From contig NZ_JAOCKJ010000014.1 of assembly GCF_029844725.1 (NCBI RefSeq), positions 1 through 51,914 of the forward strand: a stretch of 51,914 nucleotides of DNA, in the 5' to 3' direction. This stretch comes from Pantoea sp. GD03673 (GTDB lineage: Bacteria; Pseudomonadota; Gammaproteobacteria; Enterobacterales; Enterobacteriaceae). Below, piece by piece: positions 16,334-26,640 of this stretch. Both the position numbers and the translations under genes were made by a program. How positions within the stretch are numbered: the stretch's first letter is position 1; the number at the start of each line of letters is the position of its first letter. A model generated the notes under the pieces. It was not told the origin of the DNA. It saw only the letters and a program-made list of their open reading frames with translations, and ran no database searches.

Positions 16334-18988
16334 TCACACTTTATCGTTTGGATTAAGGGCCTCTGTCAACCGTTGTTGCAACGCTTTACGCATTTCTTCG
16401 TCCAGCGCCTGACGTTCACTGTTGGCGAGAATAAACAAATCTTCGACCCGCTCGCCGATCGTACTGATGCGTGCGCCGTGCAGTGAGACACCGAGATCGG
16501 CAAAGACTTCCCCCACCCGCGCCAGCAGGCCAGGCTGATCCAGCGCCACCAGTTCAAGGTAGCTGCGACGATCGGTATGCGTCGGCAGGAAATTGACCTC
16601 AGTCTCTACGCTGAAATGCCGGAGTTTGGCTGACGGACGGCGGGTGCGCGGCGGCACCCAGTCAGACTGGGTAATCGCCTGCTCCAGCGCCTGAATGATC
16701 ATCGGATGGCGATCCGGCGACAGCGGGCTGCCATCCGGCTCCAGCACAATAAAGGTATCCATCGCCATGCCGTCCCGGCTGGTGAAGATTTGCGCGTCGT
16801 GGACGCTGAGATTGCGGCGATCGAGTTCTCCGGCAACGGCAGCAAACAGATGCGGGCGATCGGGACTCCAGATAAAAATTTCGGTCCCGCCACGCGTGGC
16901 CTGTGGGCTGACCAGCACCAGCGGTTTCTTCAGATCGTGAACCAGCAAGTGGCGGGCATGCCAGGCGATCTGATTCGGGGTATGGCGCAGGAAATAATCA
17001 GCGCGGCAGCGATTCCAGATCTGATGCAGGCGTTCTTCATCAATGTTGTCCATCCGCAGCAGCGCCAGTGCCTGCAGCCGATGATGACGCACCCGCTCAC
17101 GCAGATCCGGGCTGTTTTCCATGCCGCGTCGCAGCTGCTTCTCGGTGGCGAAAAAGAGCTCGCGTAACAGGCTCTGCTTCCAGCTGTTCCAGAGACTTTC
17201 GTTGGTGGCGCAGATATCTGCGACGGTCAGGCAAACCAGATAGCGTAACCGGTTCTCATTCTGCATCACTTCGGCGAACTGCTGGATCACCGTCGGGTCC
17301 TGAATATCGCGCCGCTGGGCCGTGACCGACATCAGCAGATGATGACGAACCAGCCAGGCCACCAGCTGAGTTTCACGGGAGTTCAGGCCGTGCATCTCCG
17401 CAAAATCGAGTGCATCCTGCGCGCCGAGAATAGAGTGATCGCCGCCGCGCCCTTTGGCAATGTCGTGCAACAGGGCGGCCATCAGCAACAACTCCTGCTG
17501 CGGCAGACGCGGCCACAGCTCTACGCACAGCGGATGCTGCGGACGGGTTGTTTCATTGGCAAAGCTCTCCAGCTTCTGCAATACCCGGATAGTGTGCTCA
17601 TCCACCGTGTAAGCGTGGAACAGATCAAACTGCATCTGCCCGACGATATGCCCCCACAGCGGCGTGTAAGCCCATAACACGCTGTGACGATGCATGGGCA
17701 CCAGCGCGCGGCTGACCGCTCCGGGATGGCGCAGAATCGACATAAAGGTGCGGCGTGCTTCCGGGATCTGACACAGCGGCTGTTTAAGATGACGACGGGC
17801 ATGGCGCAGATGACGCAGGGTAGTGGAGTAAATCCCTTTGATGCTGTCGTTACGCACCATGACATAGAACATGCGCAGAATGGCCTGCGGTTCGCGCGTG
17901 AACAGGGTTTCGTCCCGCAGGTCGATCAAATTACCCCGCAACTGGAAATCGTCATCAACCGCTCTGGGTTTCTCGCTGGTGGAGAGCGCCAGAATCGCCT
18001 CATCAAACAGCTGCAGCAGCATCTGATTCAGTTCGCCAATACGCCGCGTGACCCGATAAAAATCTTTCATCATCCGTTCGACCGGCTCATTACCCTCGCC
18101 CTGGTAATTCAGGCGTTGTGCCACGCTAAGCTGACGGTCGAACAGCAGGCGGTTATCGTAGCGGGGCAGAGAGAGATGCAGCGCAAAGCGGATGCGCCAG
18201 AGAAACGCCTGGCATTCATTAAGTTCGCTGCGCTCTGCGTCGGTGAGAAAACCAAAGCCGACCATCTCATCCAGCGTAGTGGCCCCAAAATGGCGTCGCG
18301 CGACCCACTGCAGCGTATGGATGTCGCGCAGGCCACCGGGGCTGCTTTTAATGTCCGGCTCAAGGTTATAGCTGGTGCCGTGGTAACGCTTGTGGCGCTC
18401 CTGCTGCTCTTCAATTTTGGCGGCAAAGAAGGTGGATGAGGGCCAGAAACCGTCGCTGAAGATGTTTTTCTGCAGTTCCAGAAACAGTGCTACGTCGCCG
18501 GTCAGCATCCGCGACTCGATAAGATTGGTGGCAACCGTGAGGTCGGACAGGCCTTCCAGCAGACACTCTTCCAGCGTACGGACGCTGTGGCCCACTTCCA
18601 GCTTGAGGTCCCACATCAGCGTCAGCAGATCGCTGGTGCGCTGTGCCGCCTGTTCATCCAGCGGCTGGCGGCTGAGGATCAGGACATCAATGTCAGAGAG
18701 TGGATGCAGTTCGGCCCGGCCATAGCCACCCACCGCGACCAGCGCGATTGCCGGCATCGCATCAAAGCCAAAGAAGCGCCACAGGCGACGCAGCAGCCGA
18801 TCGATAAACAGTGTCCGGGCATCAATCAGCGGCTCAACCGCTTCACCGGCATCAAATGCGGCAGCCAGATGTTGCTGAAACTGCTCCAGCCGCAGCTTCA
18901 GAATGTCGCGGGTTAGCTGGTCGTCACCCCATTCGGCGGGTGAATCGACCAGACCGTTTTTCACATCTTCCGACAGACTCACGCTCAT
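16334..18988 (-). CDS. glnD: PII uridylyltransferase / uridylyl-removing enzyme
   Basis: GlnD senses glutamine and adds or removes UMP on the PII proteins GlnB and GlnK, setting nitrogen control. The 884 residues (E. coli 890) comprise a nucleotidyltransferase domain ([17 protein letters not shown], metal Asp99 and Asp101), a central helical region, an HD hydrolase domain ([16 protein letters not shown]) and two C-terminal ACT domains ([18 protein letters not shown] and [26 protein letters not shown]). The ATG at 18988 has AGAAGAG upstream and is preferred to an in-frame TTG eight codons earlier that lies in the map terminator. The N-terminal 40 residues differ from E. coli. Confidence 0.96.
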   Translation of the reverse strand: MSVSLSEDVKNGLVDSPAEWGDDQLTRDILKLRLEQFQQHLAAAFDAGEAVEPLIDARTLFIDRLLRRLWRFFGFDAMPAIALVAVGGYGRAELHPLSDIDVLILSRQPLDEQAAQRTSDLLTLMWDLKLEVGHSVRTLEECLLEGLSDLTVATNLIESRMLTGDVALFLELQKNIFSDGFWPSSTFFAAKIEEQQERHKRYHGTSYNLEPDIKSSPGGLRDIHTLQWVARRHFGATTLDEMVGFGFLTDAERSELNECQAFLWRIRFALHLSLPRYDNRLLFDRQLSVAQRLNYQGEGNEPVERMMKDFYRVTRRIGELNQMLLQLFDEAILALSTSEKPRAVDDDFQLRGNLIDLRDETLFTREPQAILRMFYVMVRNDSIKGIYSTTLRHLRHARRHLKQPLCQIPEARRTFMSILRHPGAVSRALVPMHRHSVLWAYTPLWGHIVGQMQFDLFHAYTVDEHTIRVLQKLESFANETTRPQHPLCVELWPRLPQQELLLMAALLHDIAKGRGGDHSILGAQDALDFAEMHGLNSRETQLVAWLVRHHLLMSVTAQRRDIQDPTVIQQFAEVMQNENRLRYLVCLTVADICATNESLWNSWKQSLLRELFFATEKQLRRGMENSPDLRERVRHHRLQALALLRMDNIDEERLHQIWNRCRADYFLRHTPNQIAWHARHLLVHDLKKPLVLVSPQATRGGTEIFIWSPDRPHLFAAVAGELDRRNLSVHDAQIFTSRDGMAMDTFIVLEPDGSPLSPDRHPMIIQALEQAITQSDWVPPRTRRPSAKLRHFSVETEVNFLPTHTDRRSYLELVALDQPGLLARVGEVFADLGVSLHGARISTIGERVEDLFILANSERQALDEEMRKALQQRLTEALNPNDKV

Positions 18989-19010
18989 GCAGCTCTTCTC
19001 TTTTTTAGCC

Positions 19011-19036
19011 AAAAAAAAGCCGGCTCAGCGCCGGCT
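19011..19036 (-). terminator. Terminator of map
   Basis: On the minus strand AGCCGGC and GCCGGCT pair around a five-base loop, followed by T8. It lies 18 bases past the map stop and 22 bases before the glnD start, so glnD must be read through or start within this short space. Confidence 0.88.
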
Positions 19037-19054
19037 TGATCTGTATTGGGGGAA

Positions 19055-19849
19055 TCACCCTTCGGCGACGAGCACAGCAGGCAGCGTATCGTCTTTGCGC
19101 AGGGTCAAAATCTCACAGCCGTTTTCCGTCACCACAATAGTATGCTCATACTGCGCGGACAAGCTGCGATCTTTGGTTTTTACCGTCCAGCCATCTTTCA
19201 TCGTGCGGATGCGGTAATCCCCGGCATTCACCATCGGTTCAACCGTGAACGTCATGCCTGCCTGAAGGACAACGCCGCTGTCATCGGCGTCATAATGCAG
19301 CACCTGCGGCTCTTCGTGGAAGCCCTTGCCGATGCCGTGACCGCAATATTCACGGACAACAGAGAAGTCGTTCGCTTCAACATATTTCTGAATAGCCCGG
19401 CCCAGTTCGCGCAGGCGGATGCCGGGCTTAATCAGACGCAGGGAAAGATAGAGGCTCTCCTGCGTGACGCGGCACAGGCGCTCGCCCTGAATGGTCGGCT
19501 TGCCGACGATAAACATCTTTGAGGTATCGCCGTGGTACTCATCTTTAATCACGGTGACATCAATATTGACGACATCACCATCTTTTAACGGGCGATCGTC
19601 GCTGGGAATACCGTGGCACACCACTTCGTTCACGGAGATGCAGACCGACTTCGGAAAGCCGTGATAGCCGAGACAGGCAGAGACCGCCTGTTGTTTTTGG
19701 GTAATGTGCTCGTGGCAGATGCGGTCCAGTTCACCGGTGGTCACACCCGGTTTAACATAGGGTTCGATCATCTCCAGCACTTCAGCGGCCAGGCGGCCCG
19801 CGACGCGCATTTTTTCGATTTCTTCAGGGGTTTTAATTGAAATTGACAT
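19055..19849 (-). CDS. map: Methionine aminopeptidase type I
   Basis: Map removes the initiator methionine from nascent proteins. The 264 residues equal E. coli Map. The five metal ligands are present in the expected segments: Asp97 (VNIDVTV), Asp108 (YHGDTSK), His171 (CGHGIGKGFHEEP), Glu204 (FTVEPMV) and Glu235 (SAQYEHTIVV), numbered by alignment. It is divergent from rpsB across 318 bases, as in E. coli. Confidence 0.98.
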   Translation of the reverse strand: MSISIKTPEEIEKMRVAGRLAAEVLEMIEPYVKPGVTTGELDRICHEHITQKQQAVSACLGYHGFPKSVCISVNEVVCHGIPSDDRPLKDGDVVNIDVTVIKDEYHGDTSKMFIVGKPTIQGERLCRVTQESLYLSLRLIKPGIRLRELGRAIQKYVEANDFSVVREYCGHGIGKGFHEEPQVLHYDADDSGVVLQAGMTFTVEPMVNAGDYRIRTMKDGWTVKTKDRSLSAQYEHTIVVTENGCEILTLRKDDTLPAVLVAEG

Positions 19850-19968
19850 TAAATTAATCCGCAGTTGTCGAAAAATTCGACAATAATAAGTTCTGTGCTG
19901 TCATGTTAGCAGCCAGCAAATGGGCTGCCAAATAGAGAACGCGCTGGCCTCTGTCAGCGATCATTTAT

Positions 19969-20893
<925 letters not shown>

Positions 20894-20940
20894 TAAGGTT
20901 TGCTCTGCATAAGAGCCCTTAGCATTCAGATGTGATCTGT

Positions 20941-20966
20941 AAGGGGCCTATAGTGGCCCCTTTATT
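20941..20966 (+). terminator. Attenuator between rpsB and tsf
   Basis: AAGGGGCC and GGCCCCTT pair around TATAGT and are followed by TTATTTTAT. E. coli has a partial terminator at the same place that lowers tsf relative to rpsB; this stem fits that role. Confidence 0.8.
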
Positions 20967-21074
20967 TTATCTAAGTCTGTTACGCCCCCAAACGGACGGC
21001 GGGACAGAGTAAATTTTCCGCAAATAAGTGTCTGCTGGTGCACATGTACACAGGCACGAACCGAGGATTCTGGA

Positions 21075-21926
21075 ATGGCTGACATTACCGCTGCATTGGT
21101 AAAAGAACTGCGCGAGCGTACTGGCGCTGGCATGATGGATTGCAAAAAAGCGCTGACTGAAGCGAACGGCGACATTGAGCTGGCGATTGAGAACATGCGT
21201 AAATCTGGCGCAATCAAAGCAGCGAAAAAAGCAGGCAACGTTGCTGCTGATGGCGTAATCAAAACCAAAATCGTTGGCGACTACGGTGTGATTCTGGAAG
21301 TTAACTGCCAGACTGACTTCGTAGCAAAAGATGGCGGTTTCCAGGCGTTCGCAGACAAAGTTCTGGATGCGGCTGCAGCTGATCGCGTTACCGACGTTGA
21401 AGTTCTGAAAGCGCAGTTCGAAGAAGAGCGCGTTGCACTGGTTGCTAAAATCGGTGAGAACATCAATATTCGCCGCGTTGCAATCCTGGAAGGCGCAGAG
21501 CTGGGCAGCTACCTGCACGGTGCACGTATCGGCGTTCTGGTTTCAGCGAAAGGCGCTAACGAAGATCTGATCAAACAGATCGCTATGCACGTTGCAGCGA
21601 GCAAGCCTGAATTCGTTAAGCCAGAAGACGTTTCTGCTGACGTAGTTGATAAAGAGTACCAGGTTCAGCTGGACATCGCGATGCAGTCTGGCAAGCCTAA
21701 AGAGATCGCAGAGAAGATGGTTGAAGGCCGTATGAAGAAATTCACCGGCGAAGTCTCTCTGACCGGTCAGGCTTTCGTTATCGACCCAAGCAAAACCGTT
21801 GGCCAGGCTCTGAAAGAGCAGGGCGCTGACGTGATCAACTTCATCCGCTTCGAAGTGGGTGAAGGCATCGAGAAAGTTGAGTCTGACTTCGCTGCAGAAG
21901 TTGCAGCAATGTCCAAGCAGTCTTAA
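21075..21926 (+). CDS. tsf: Translation elongation factor Ts
   Basis: EF-Ts releases GDP from EF-Tu. The 283 residues match E. coli EF-Ts. The N-terminal UBA-like domain ([16 protein letters not shown]) is followed by the core with [10 protein letters not shown], whose Asp-Phe pair enters EF-Tu to displace Mg2+, and by the dimerisation and C-terminal modules. Codon bias is strong. It is co-transcribed with rpsB through an attenuator. Confidence 0.99.
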   Translation: MADITAALVKELRERTGAGMMDCKKALTEANGDIELAIENMRKSGAIKAAKKAGNVAADGVIKTKIVGDYGVILEVNCQTDFVAKDGGFQAFADKVLDAAAADRVTDVEVLKAQFEEERVALVAKIGENINIRRVAILEGAELGSYLHGARIGVLVSAKGANEDLIKQIAMHVAASKPEFVKPEDVSADVVDKEYQVQLDIAMQSGKPKEIAEKMVEGRMKKFTGEVSLTGQAFVIDPSKTVGQALKEQGADVINFIRFEVGEGIEKVESDFAAEVAAMSKQS

Positions 21927-21935
21927 TGCTCTGAA

Positions 21936-21962
21936 AGAACCGCCAGATGGCGGTTCTTTTTT
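21936..21962 (+). terminator. Terminator of rpsB-tsf
   Basis: AGAACCGCC and GGCGGTTCT pair around AGAT and are followed by TTTTTTT, ten bases after the tsf stop. Confidence 0.94.
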
Positions 21963-22083
21963 GTCTGTGAATCGCAACAGACACGTTTTCAGTTTCATCC
22001 CAATAGCATTTTCTTTGCGGTAAGCGGATGATCGATCAGAATTTACTTCTCCTTTACACCCAATCTTCCAGGAAGAACTGACC

Positions 22084-22809
22084 ATGGCGACCAACGCAAA
22101 ACCTGTTTATCAACGTATCCTGCTTAAACTCAGCGGCGAAGCTCTGCAAGGCGCTGAAGGTTTTGGTATCGACGCGAGTGTGCTTGACCGCATGGCACAA
22201 GAGGTTAAAGAGCTGGTTGAGCTGGGCATCCAGGTTGGCGTGGTGATTGGCGGAGGGAACCTGTTCCGCGGCGCGAGCCTGCAGCAGGCAGGCATGAACC
22301 GCGTCGTAGGTGACCACATGGGTATGCTGGCCACCGTGATGAACGGCCTGGCGATGCGTGATGCACTGCACCGCGCCTATGTGAATGCACGCCTGATGTC
22401 AGCGATTCCACTGAATGGCGTCTGTGACAACTACAGCTGGGCAGAAGCCATCAGCCTGCTGCGTAACAACCGCGTGGTGATCTTCTCCGCCGGTACCGGC
22501 AACCCGTTCTTTACCACCGACTCTGCGGCGTGTCTGCGCGGCATTGAGATTGAAGCGGACGTGGTGCTGAAAGCGACCAAAGTTGACGGCGTCTACTCTG
22601 CCGATCCGGTGAAAAGCCCGGACGCGACGCTGTATGATCAACTGACCTATGCTGAAGTGCTGGATAAAGAGCTGAAAGTGATGGATCTGGCGGCCTTTAC
22701 CCTGGCGCGTGACCACAAATTACCTATCCGTGTTTTCAACATGAATAAACCTGGCGCACTGCGTCGCGTAGTGATGGGTGAAAAAGAAGGCACCCTGATT
22801 ACGCATTAA
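22084..22809 (+). CDS. pyrH: Uridylate kinase
   Basis: PyrH phosphorylates UMP to UDP, supplying all pyrimidine nucleotides, and is hexameric and regulated by GTP and UTP. The 241 residues equal E. coli PyrH. Amino-acid-kinase motifs are present: [25 protein letters not shown], and [18 protein letters not shown]. The ATG at 22084 follows AGGAAG. It lies 121 bases after the tsf terminator and must have its own promoter, which I cannot place with confidence. Confidence 0.98.
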   Translation: MATNAKPVYQRILLKLSGEALQGAEGFGIDASVLDRMAQEVKELVELGIQVGVVIGGGNLFRGASLQQAGMNRVVGDHMGMLATVMNGLAMRDALHRAYVNARLMSAIPLNGVCDNYSWAEAISLLRNNRVVIFSAGTGNPFFTTDSAACLRGIEIEADVVLKATKVDGVYSADPVKSPDATLYDQLTYAEVLDKELKVMDLAAFTLARDHKLPIRVFNMNKPGALRRVVMGEKEGTLITH

Positions 22810-22845
22810 TACCCGAGGCGAGATAAAATAAGGTATATTCTGTCA

Positions 22846-22867
22846 GCGCGATGAGAATGCATCGCGC
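22846..22867 (+). other. Hairpin in the pyrH-frr spacer
   Basis: GCGCGATG and CATCGCGC pair perfectly around AGAATG, about 85 bases before the frr start. A -10-like TATATT lies just upstream at 22834-22839. It may be part of an frr leader; no T-run follows, so it is not a terminator. Role unknown. Confidence 0.45.
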
Positions 22868-22952
22868 ACCAGTCAGGATTATCGATGATTATCGATCCCG
22901 CTTCCGGTTACGCCGGAACTGGCCAGGTCAAACCGAATCCAAGGGTTTCAAC

Positions 22953-23510
22953 GTGATTAACGACATCAAAAAAGATGCTGATACGCGCATGGAAAAATGC
23001 GTTGAAGCATTCAAAACTACCATCAGCAAAGTGCGCACCGGTCGTGCGTCACCTACGCTGCTCGACGGCATCGTCGTCGAATATTACGGCACGCCGACGC
23101 CACTGCGTCAGCTGGCTTCTGTCACTGTGGAAGATTCGCGCACGCTGAAAATCAACGTGTTTGATCGTTCACTGAGTCAGGCAGTCGAAAAAGCGATCAT
23201 GAAGTCCGATCTCGGTCTGAACCCAAGTTCAGCCGGTACTGACATCCGTGTTCCGCTGCCAGCGCTGACAGAAGAGCGTCGTAAAGATCTGATTAAAATC
23301 GTGCGCGGCGAAGCCGAGCAGGGCCGTGTGTCGGTACGTAATGTCCGTCGCGATGCCAACGATAAAATCAAAGCGCTGCTGAAAGATAAAGAAATCAGCG
23401 AAGACGACGAACGTCGTGCGCAGGATGAAGTGCAAAAAATGACCGATGCGTACATCAAGAAAGTTGATGCTGCACTGTCAGAAAAAGAGACGGAGCTGAT
23501 GGATTTCTGA
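22953..23510 (+). CDS. frr: Ribosome recycling factor
   Basis: RRF splits post-termination ribosomes together with EF-G. The 185 residues equal E. coli RRF, from the GTG at 22953 ([21 protein letters not shown]). The two-domain fold is shown by the triple-helix bundle segments and the [21 protein letters not shown] and [22 protein letters not shown] motifs. E. coli frr also starts with GTG. The frame stays open for 34 more codons upstream to an ATG at 22851, but this crosses a hairpin and is not part of the family. Confidence 0.97.
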   Translation: MINDIKKDADTRMEKCVEAFKTTISKVRTGRASPTLLDGIVVEYYGTPTPLRQLASVTVEDSRTLKINVFDRSLSQAVEKAIMKSDLGLNPSSAGTDIRVPLPALTEERRKDLIKIVRGEAEQGRVSVRNVRRDANDKIKALLKDKEISEDDERRAQDEVQKMTDAYIKKVDAALSEKETELMDF

Positions 23511-23527
23511 TTCCATCACCGCCGCAC

Positions 23528-23579
23528 AAAACGCCGTACAGAGAGGTATTCGTATGAATGCGACATCTGGCGGCGTTTT
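23528..23579 (+). other. Long-loop hairpin between frr and dxr
   Basis: AAAACGCCG (23528-23536) pairs perfectly with CGGCGTTTT (23571-23579), enclosing 34 bases. The loop contains GAGAGG and an ATG that open a 23-codon reading frame ending at the dxr start. The stem ends in TTTTAC, so it might act as an frr terminator, a leader switch, or both. This is inference from sequence only. Confidence 0.5.
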
Positions 23580-23625
23580 ACATTGTGCCTATGGGCACGC
23601 TGACTTCACACGGATAGCCTCATGA
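23554..23625 (+). other. Possible 23-codon leader reading frame overlapping dxr
   Basis: ATG at 23554 is preceded by GAGAGG at seven bases and opens 23 codons ([20 protein letters not shown] plus IAS). Its TGA overlaps the dxr ATG as ATGA, the arrangement seen in translationally coupled genes, and dxr itself has only a weak ribosome site. Nothing like this peptide is known to me, and chance is a serious alternative. Confidence 0.25.
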
Positions 23626-24818
23626 AGCGATTAACTCTGCTGGGATCCACCGGCTCCATCGGCACCAGCACGCTGGCGGTGGTTCGCGCCAACCCGGAGC
23701 TTTATCAGATTACGGCGCTGGTTGCCGGGCACAATGTGGCGCTGATGGCCGAACAGTGTGCGGCCTTTGCGCCACGCTACGCCTGCATGGCAGACGAGAC
23801 ATCTGCCGCTGCGCTGCGTGAGCGACTGAGAGCAATCAGGGTGAAAACTGACGTGCTCTCCGGCGTTCAGGCAGCCTGCGAGCTGGCCGCGCTGGATGAG
23901 GTGGATCAGGTGATGGCGGCCATTGTGGGGGCGTCAGGTTTGCTGCCAACGCTGGCAGCCATTCGTGCCGGGAAAACGGTGCTGCTCGCCAACAAAGAAT
24001 CGCTTGTCACCTGCGGCCGTTTGTTTATGGAGGCGGTGCGTCATCATAACGCTCAGTTACTACCGGTCGACAGCGAGCATAACGCCATTTTTCAGAGTTT
24101 ACCGGCTACCATCCAGCATCAGTTAGGTTACGCTGACCTGCGGGATAATGGCATTGAGTCGATTATCCTTACGGGATCGGGTGGTCCTTTTCGTGACACA
24201 GATTTAGCGGATCTCAGCGCCATGTCGCCGGATCAGGCCTGTGCACATCCGAACTGGTCGATGGGGAGAAAAATCTCTGTCGATTCGGCCACCATGATGA
24301 ATAAAGGTCTTGAGTACATTGAAGCCCGTTGGCTGTTTAATGCCAGCGCAGCGCAGATGGAAGTGATCCTTCACCCACAGTCGGTGATTCACTCCATGGT
24401 GCGATACTGCGATGGCAGCGTGCTGGCTCAGTTAGGTTCTCCCGATATGCGCACGCCCATTGCCCATAGCATGGCCTGGCCTTCGCGCATTCAAGCAGGC
24501 GTGACGCCGCTGGATTTTACCCGCATGTCGGCGCTGAGCTTTGCAGAACCTGATTTTAGTCGCTATCCCTGTCTGAAGCTGGCCATTGATGCCTGTGAGG
24601 CAGGGCAGGCGGCGACCACCACGCTGAATGCAGCCAACGAGGTTGCCGTCGCGGCTTTCCTGAATCACCAGATCCGCTTCACCGACATCGCAGCACTGAA
24701 TAGTGCGGTGATGGCGGCACAAGTGTGTCCGGAGCCGGATTCGGTGGACGCTGTCCTTGAAATCGATCGTGCCGCACGCGCGCTGGCGACAGAAAAGTTG
24801 CCGCGCTTCACGTCGTGA
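23622..24818 (+). CDS. dxr: 1-deoxy-D-xylulose-5-phosphate reductoisomerase
   Basis: Dxr (IspC) makes 2-C-methyl-D-erythritol 4-phosphate, the committed step of the MEP isoprenoid pathway and the target of fosmidomycin. The 398 residues match E. coli. Seen are the NADPH loop [12 protein letters not shown], the metal-binding segment [13 protein letters not shown] and the active-site segments [15 protein letters not shown] and [10 protein letters not shown]. The ATG at 23622 has only GGAT upstream. It stands just before uppS, which uses isoprenoids made by this pathway. Confidence 0.98.
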   Translation: MKRLTLLGSTGSIGTSTLAVVRANPELYQITALVAGHNVALMAEQCAAFAPRYACMADETSAAALRERLRAIRVKTDVLSGVQAACELAALDEVDQVMAAIVGASGLLPTLAAIRAGKTVLLANKESLVTCGRLFMEAVRHHNAQLLPVDSEHNAIFQSLPATIQHQLGYADLRDNGIESIILTGSGGPFRDTDLADLSAMSPDQACAHPNWSMGRKISVDSATMMNKGLEYIEARWLFNASAAQMEVILHPQSVIHSMVRYCDGSVLAQLGSPDMRTPIAHSMAWPSRIQAGVTPLDFTRMSALSFAEPDFSRYPCLKLAIDACEAGQAATTTLNAANEVAVAAFLNHQIRFTDIAALNSAVMAAQVCPEPDSVDAVLEIDRAARALATEKLPRFTS

Positions 24819-24839
24819 AGCCGATCGTTATGAGGCCAT

Positions 24840-24868
24840 TTGTTCGCTTCAGGTGAAAATGGTATAGT
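24840..24868 (+). promoter_or_regulatory. Predicted promoter upstream of uppS
   Basis: TTGTTC (24840-24845) and TATAGT (24863-24868) are spaced by 17 bases. A 14-base perfect palindrome, CACCGAATTCGGTG, lies at 24894-24907 in the leader. This could start the uppS-cdsA-rseP-bamA transcript. The -35 match is weak. Confidence 0.45.
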
Positions 24869-24999
24869 CGCTGGCTCGCGTTTCACGGTCTGTCACCGAA
24901 TTCGGTGTGGCCCGGCACTGAGAGTGTGTCGGGATTTGAATCGGGCGCAATGTATTCAGAAACCACAGCATTTCTGATGAAAGGAATTGGTTAAGCGTT

Positions 25000-25752
25000 A
25001 TGTCGTCTAACAATCACAACAACACTGATGACCAGCAGGGAAACGGTCCGCGCCACGTCGCTATCATCATGGATGGCAACGGTCGCTGGGCCAAAAATCA
25101 GGGAAAATTGCGTATTTCAGGCCACAAAGCGGGCGTTAAATCGGTGCGCCGTGCCGTCAGCTTTGCGGTCAGCAACAATCTTGAAGCCCTGACGCTTTAC
25201 GCCTTCAGCAGTGAAAACTGGAGTCGTCCGGCGCAGGAAGTCACCGCGTTAATGGAACTGTTTGTCTGGGCGCTCGACAGCGAAGTTAAGAGCCTGCATA
25301 AACACAATGTTCGCTTACGCGTCATTGGCGATACCAGCCGTTTCAGCCCGCGTATTCAGGAACGTATTCGCCGTTCTGAGACGCTGACCGCAAATAATAG
25401 TGGCCTGACGCTCAACATTGCTGCCAACTATGGCGGCCGTTGGGATATTATCGAAGGCGTGAAAAAACTGGCTGAACAGGTTCAGGAAGGATTACTGCGA
25501 CCTGACCAGATTACCGAAGAGAGCCTGACGTCGCAGCTCTGCATGCAGGAGCTGGCGCCAGTGGATTTAGTGATAAGGACCGGGGGAGAGCATCGGATTA
25601 GCAACTTCCTGCTGTGGCAGATTGCCTATGCTGAATTCTATTTTACCGATGTGCTCTGGCCGGATTTCGATGAACACGTTTTTGAAGGTGCACTGAATGC
25701 ATTCTCTCTGCGGGAGCGTCGTTTTGGCGGCGCTGCACCAGGCGGCGCCTGA
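25000..25752 (+). CDS. uppS: Undecaprenyl diphosphate synthase
   Basis: UppS (IspU) extends farnesyl diphosphate with eight isopentenyl units to the C55 lipid carrier for peptidoglycan and O-antigen. The 250 residues (E. coli 253) show the cis-prenyltransferase signatures IIMDGNGRWAKNQG (catalytic Asp25) and LVIRTGGEHRISNFLLWQ. The N-terminal Asn/Gln-rich stretch is variable in the family. The ATG at 25000 is preceded by AAGGAA at a longer spacing. cdsA follows after 18 bases. Confidence 0.97.
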   Translation: MSSNNHNNTDDQQGNGPRHVAIIMDGNGRWAKNQGKLRISGHKAGVKSVRRAVSFAVSNNLEALTLYAFSSENWSRPAQEVTALMELFVWALDSEVKSLHKHNVRLRVIGDTSRFSPRIQERIRRSETLTANNSGLTLNIAANYGGRWDIIEGVKKLAEQVQEGLLRPDQITEESLTSQLCMQELAPVDLVIRTGGEHRISNFLLWQIAYAEFYFTDVLWPDFDEHVFEGALNAFSLRERRFGGAAPGGA

Positions 25753-25770
25753 GCAATCTGGGGGTAACCT

Positions 25771-26628
25771 TTGCTGAAGTCTCGTCTGATTACCGCGTTG
25801 ATATTAATTCCGTTGGTAATAGCTGCACTGTTCTGGTTACCACCTGTGGGTTTTGCCCTTACAACCATCGTTATCTGTATGCTGGCCGCCTGGGAGTGGG
25901 GACAGCTTGCAGGGATGGCATCCCGGCAACAGCGCGTCTGGCTGGCTGTACTTTGTGGTCTGCTGCTGGCCCTGATGCAGTTTACACTGCCACCTTATCA
26001 GCATGATGTGCATCTGCCACAGGTCGCGACATCGCTTTGGGCGTCGCTGGTGTGGTGGGTCGTTGCATTGCTGCTGGTACTTTCCTATCCCGCCTCCGCG
26101 GCCTTCTGGCGTCATTCACGCCCGCTTCGCTTACTCTTTGGCGTCTTAACGCTGGTGCCTTTTTTCTGGGGCATGGTGGCGCTGCGCCAGTATCACTATG
26201 ACACTGACCACTTCGCTGGTGCCTGGTGGCTGCTGTTTGTCATGTTACTGGTGTGGGGGGCGGATTCCGGTGCCTACATGTTTGGCAAGCTGTTCGGCAA
26301 GCACAAGCTGGCACCCAGGGTCTCTCCGGGTAAAACCTGGGAAGGCTTCCTGGGTGGGCTGGTCTCCTCGGCGCTGATTGCGCTCCTGTTTGCCACGCTG
26401 GCTCCGCTGACGGTCTCCACCGGTACACTGGTGATTTGCGCGATTATTGCGACGCTGGCCTCCGTCCTGGGCGACCTCACTGAAAGCATGTTTAAACGTG
26501 AAGCGGGCATCAAAGACAGTGGCAATCTGATCCCGGGTCATGGCGGCATTCTTGATCGCATTGATAGTCTGACTGCGGCGGTGCCGGTGTTTGCCTGTTT
26601 GTTGCTGCTGGTATTCCGCACCCTTTAA
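25771..26628 (+). CDS. cdsA: Phosphatidate cytidylyltransferase
   Basis: CdsA forms CDP-diacylglycerol, the precursor of all phospholipids. The 285 residues equal E. coli CdsA, from a TTG start at 25771 (MLKSRLITALI) with GGGGGT upstream; E. coli also uses TTG here, as I recall. It is an integral membrane protein with about eight helices and carries the CDP-alcohol signature GDLTESMFKREAGIKDSG followed by PGHGGILDRIDS with the metal-binding Asp residues. rseP starts 12 bases after its stop. Confidence 0.97.
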   Translation: MLKSRLITALILIPLVIAALFWLPPVGFALTTIVICMLAAWEWGQLAGMASRQQRVWLAVLCGLLLALMQFTLPPYQHDVHLPQVATSLWASLVWWVVALLLVLSYPASAAFWRHSRPLRLLFGVLTLVPFFWGMVALRQYHYDTDHFAGAWWLLFVMLLVWGADSGAYMFGKLFGKHKLAPRVSPGKTWEGFLGGLVSSALIALLFATLAPLTVSTGTLVICAIIATLASVLGDLTESMFKREAGIKDSGNLIPGHGGILDRIDSLTAAVPVFACLLLLVFRTL

Positions 26629-26640
26629 GGACAGGCAAAG

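Noticed and set aside
18989..19012. TTG start of glnD eight codons upstream
   Set aside because: It lies within the map terminator region; the ATG at 18988 has a good AGAAGAG site.
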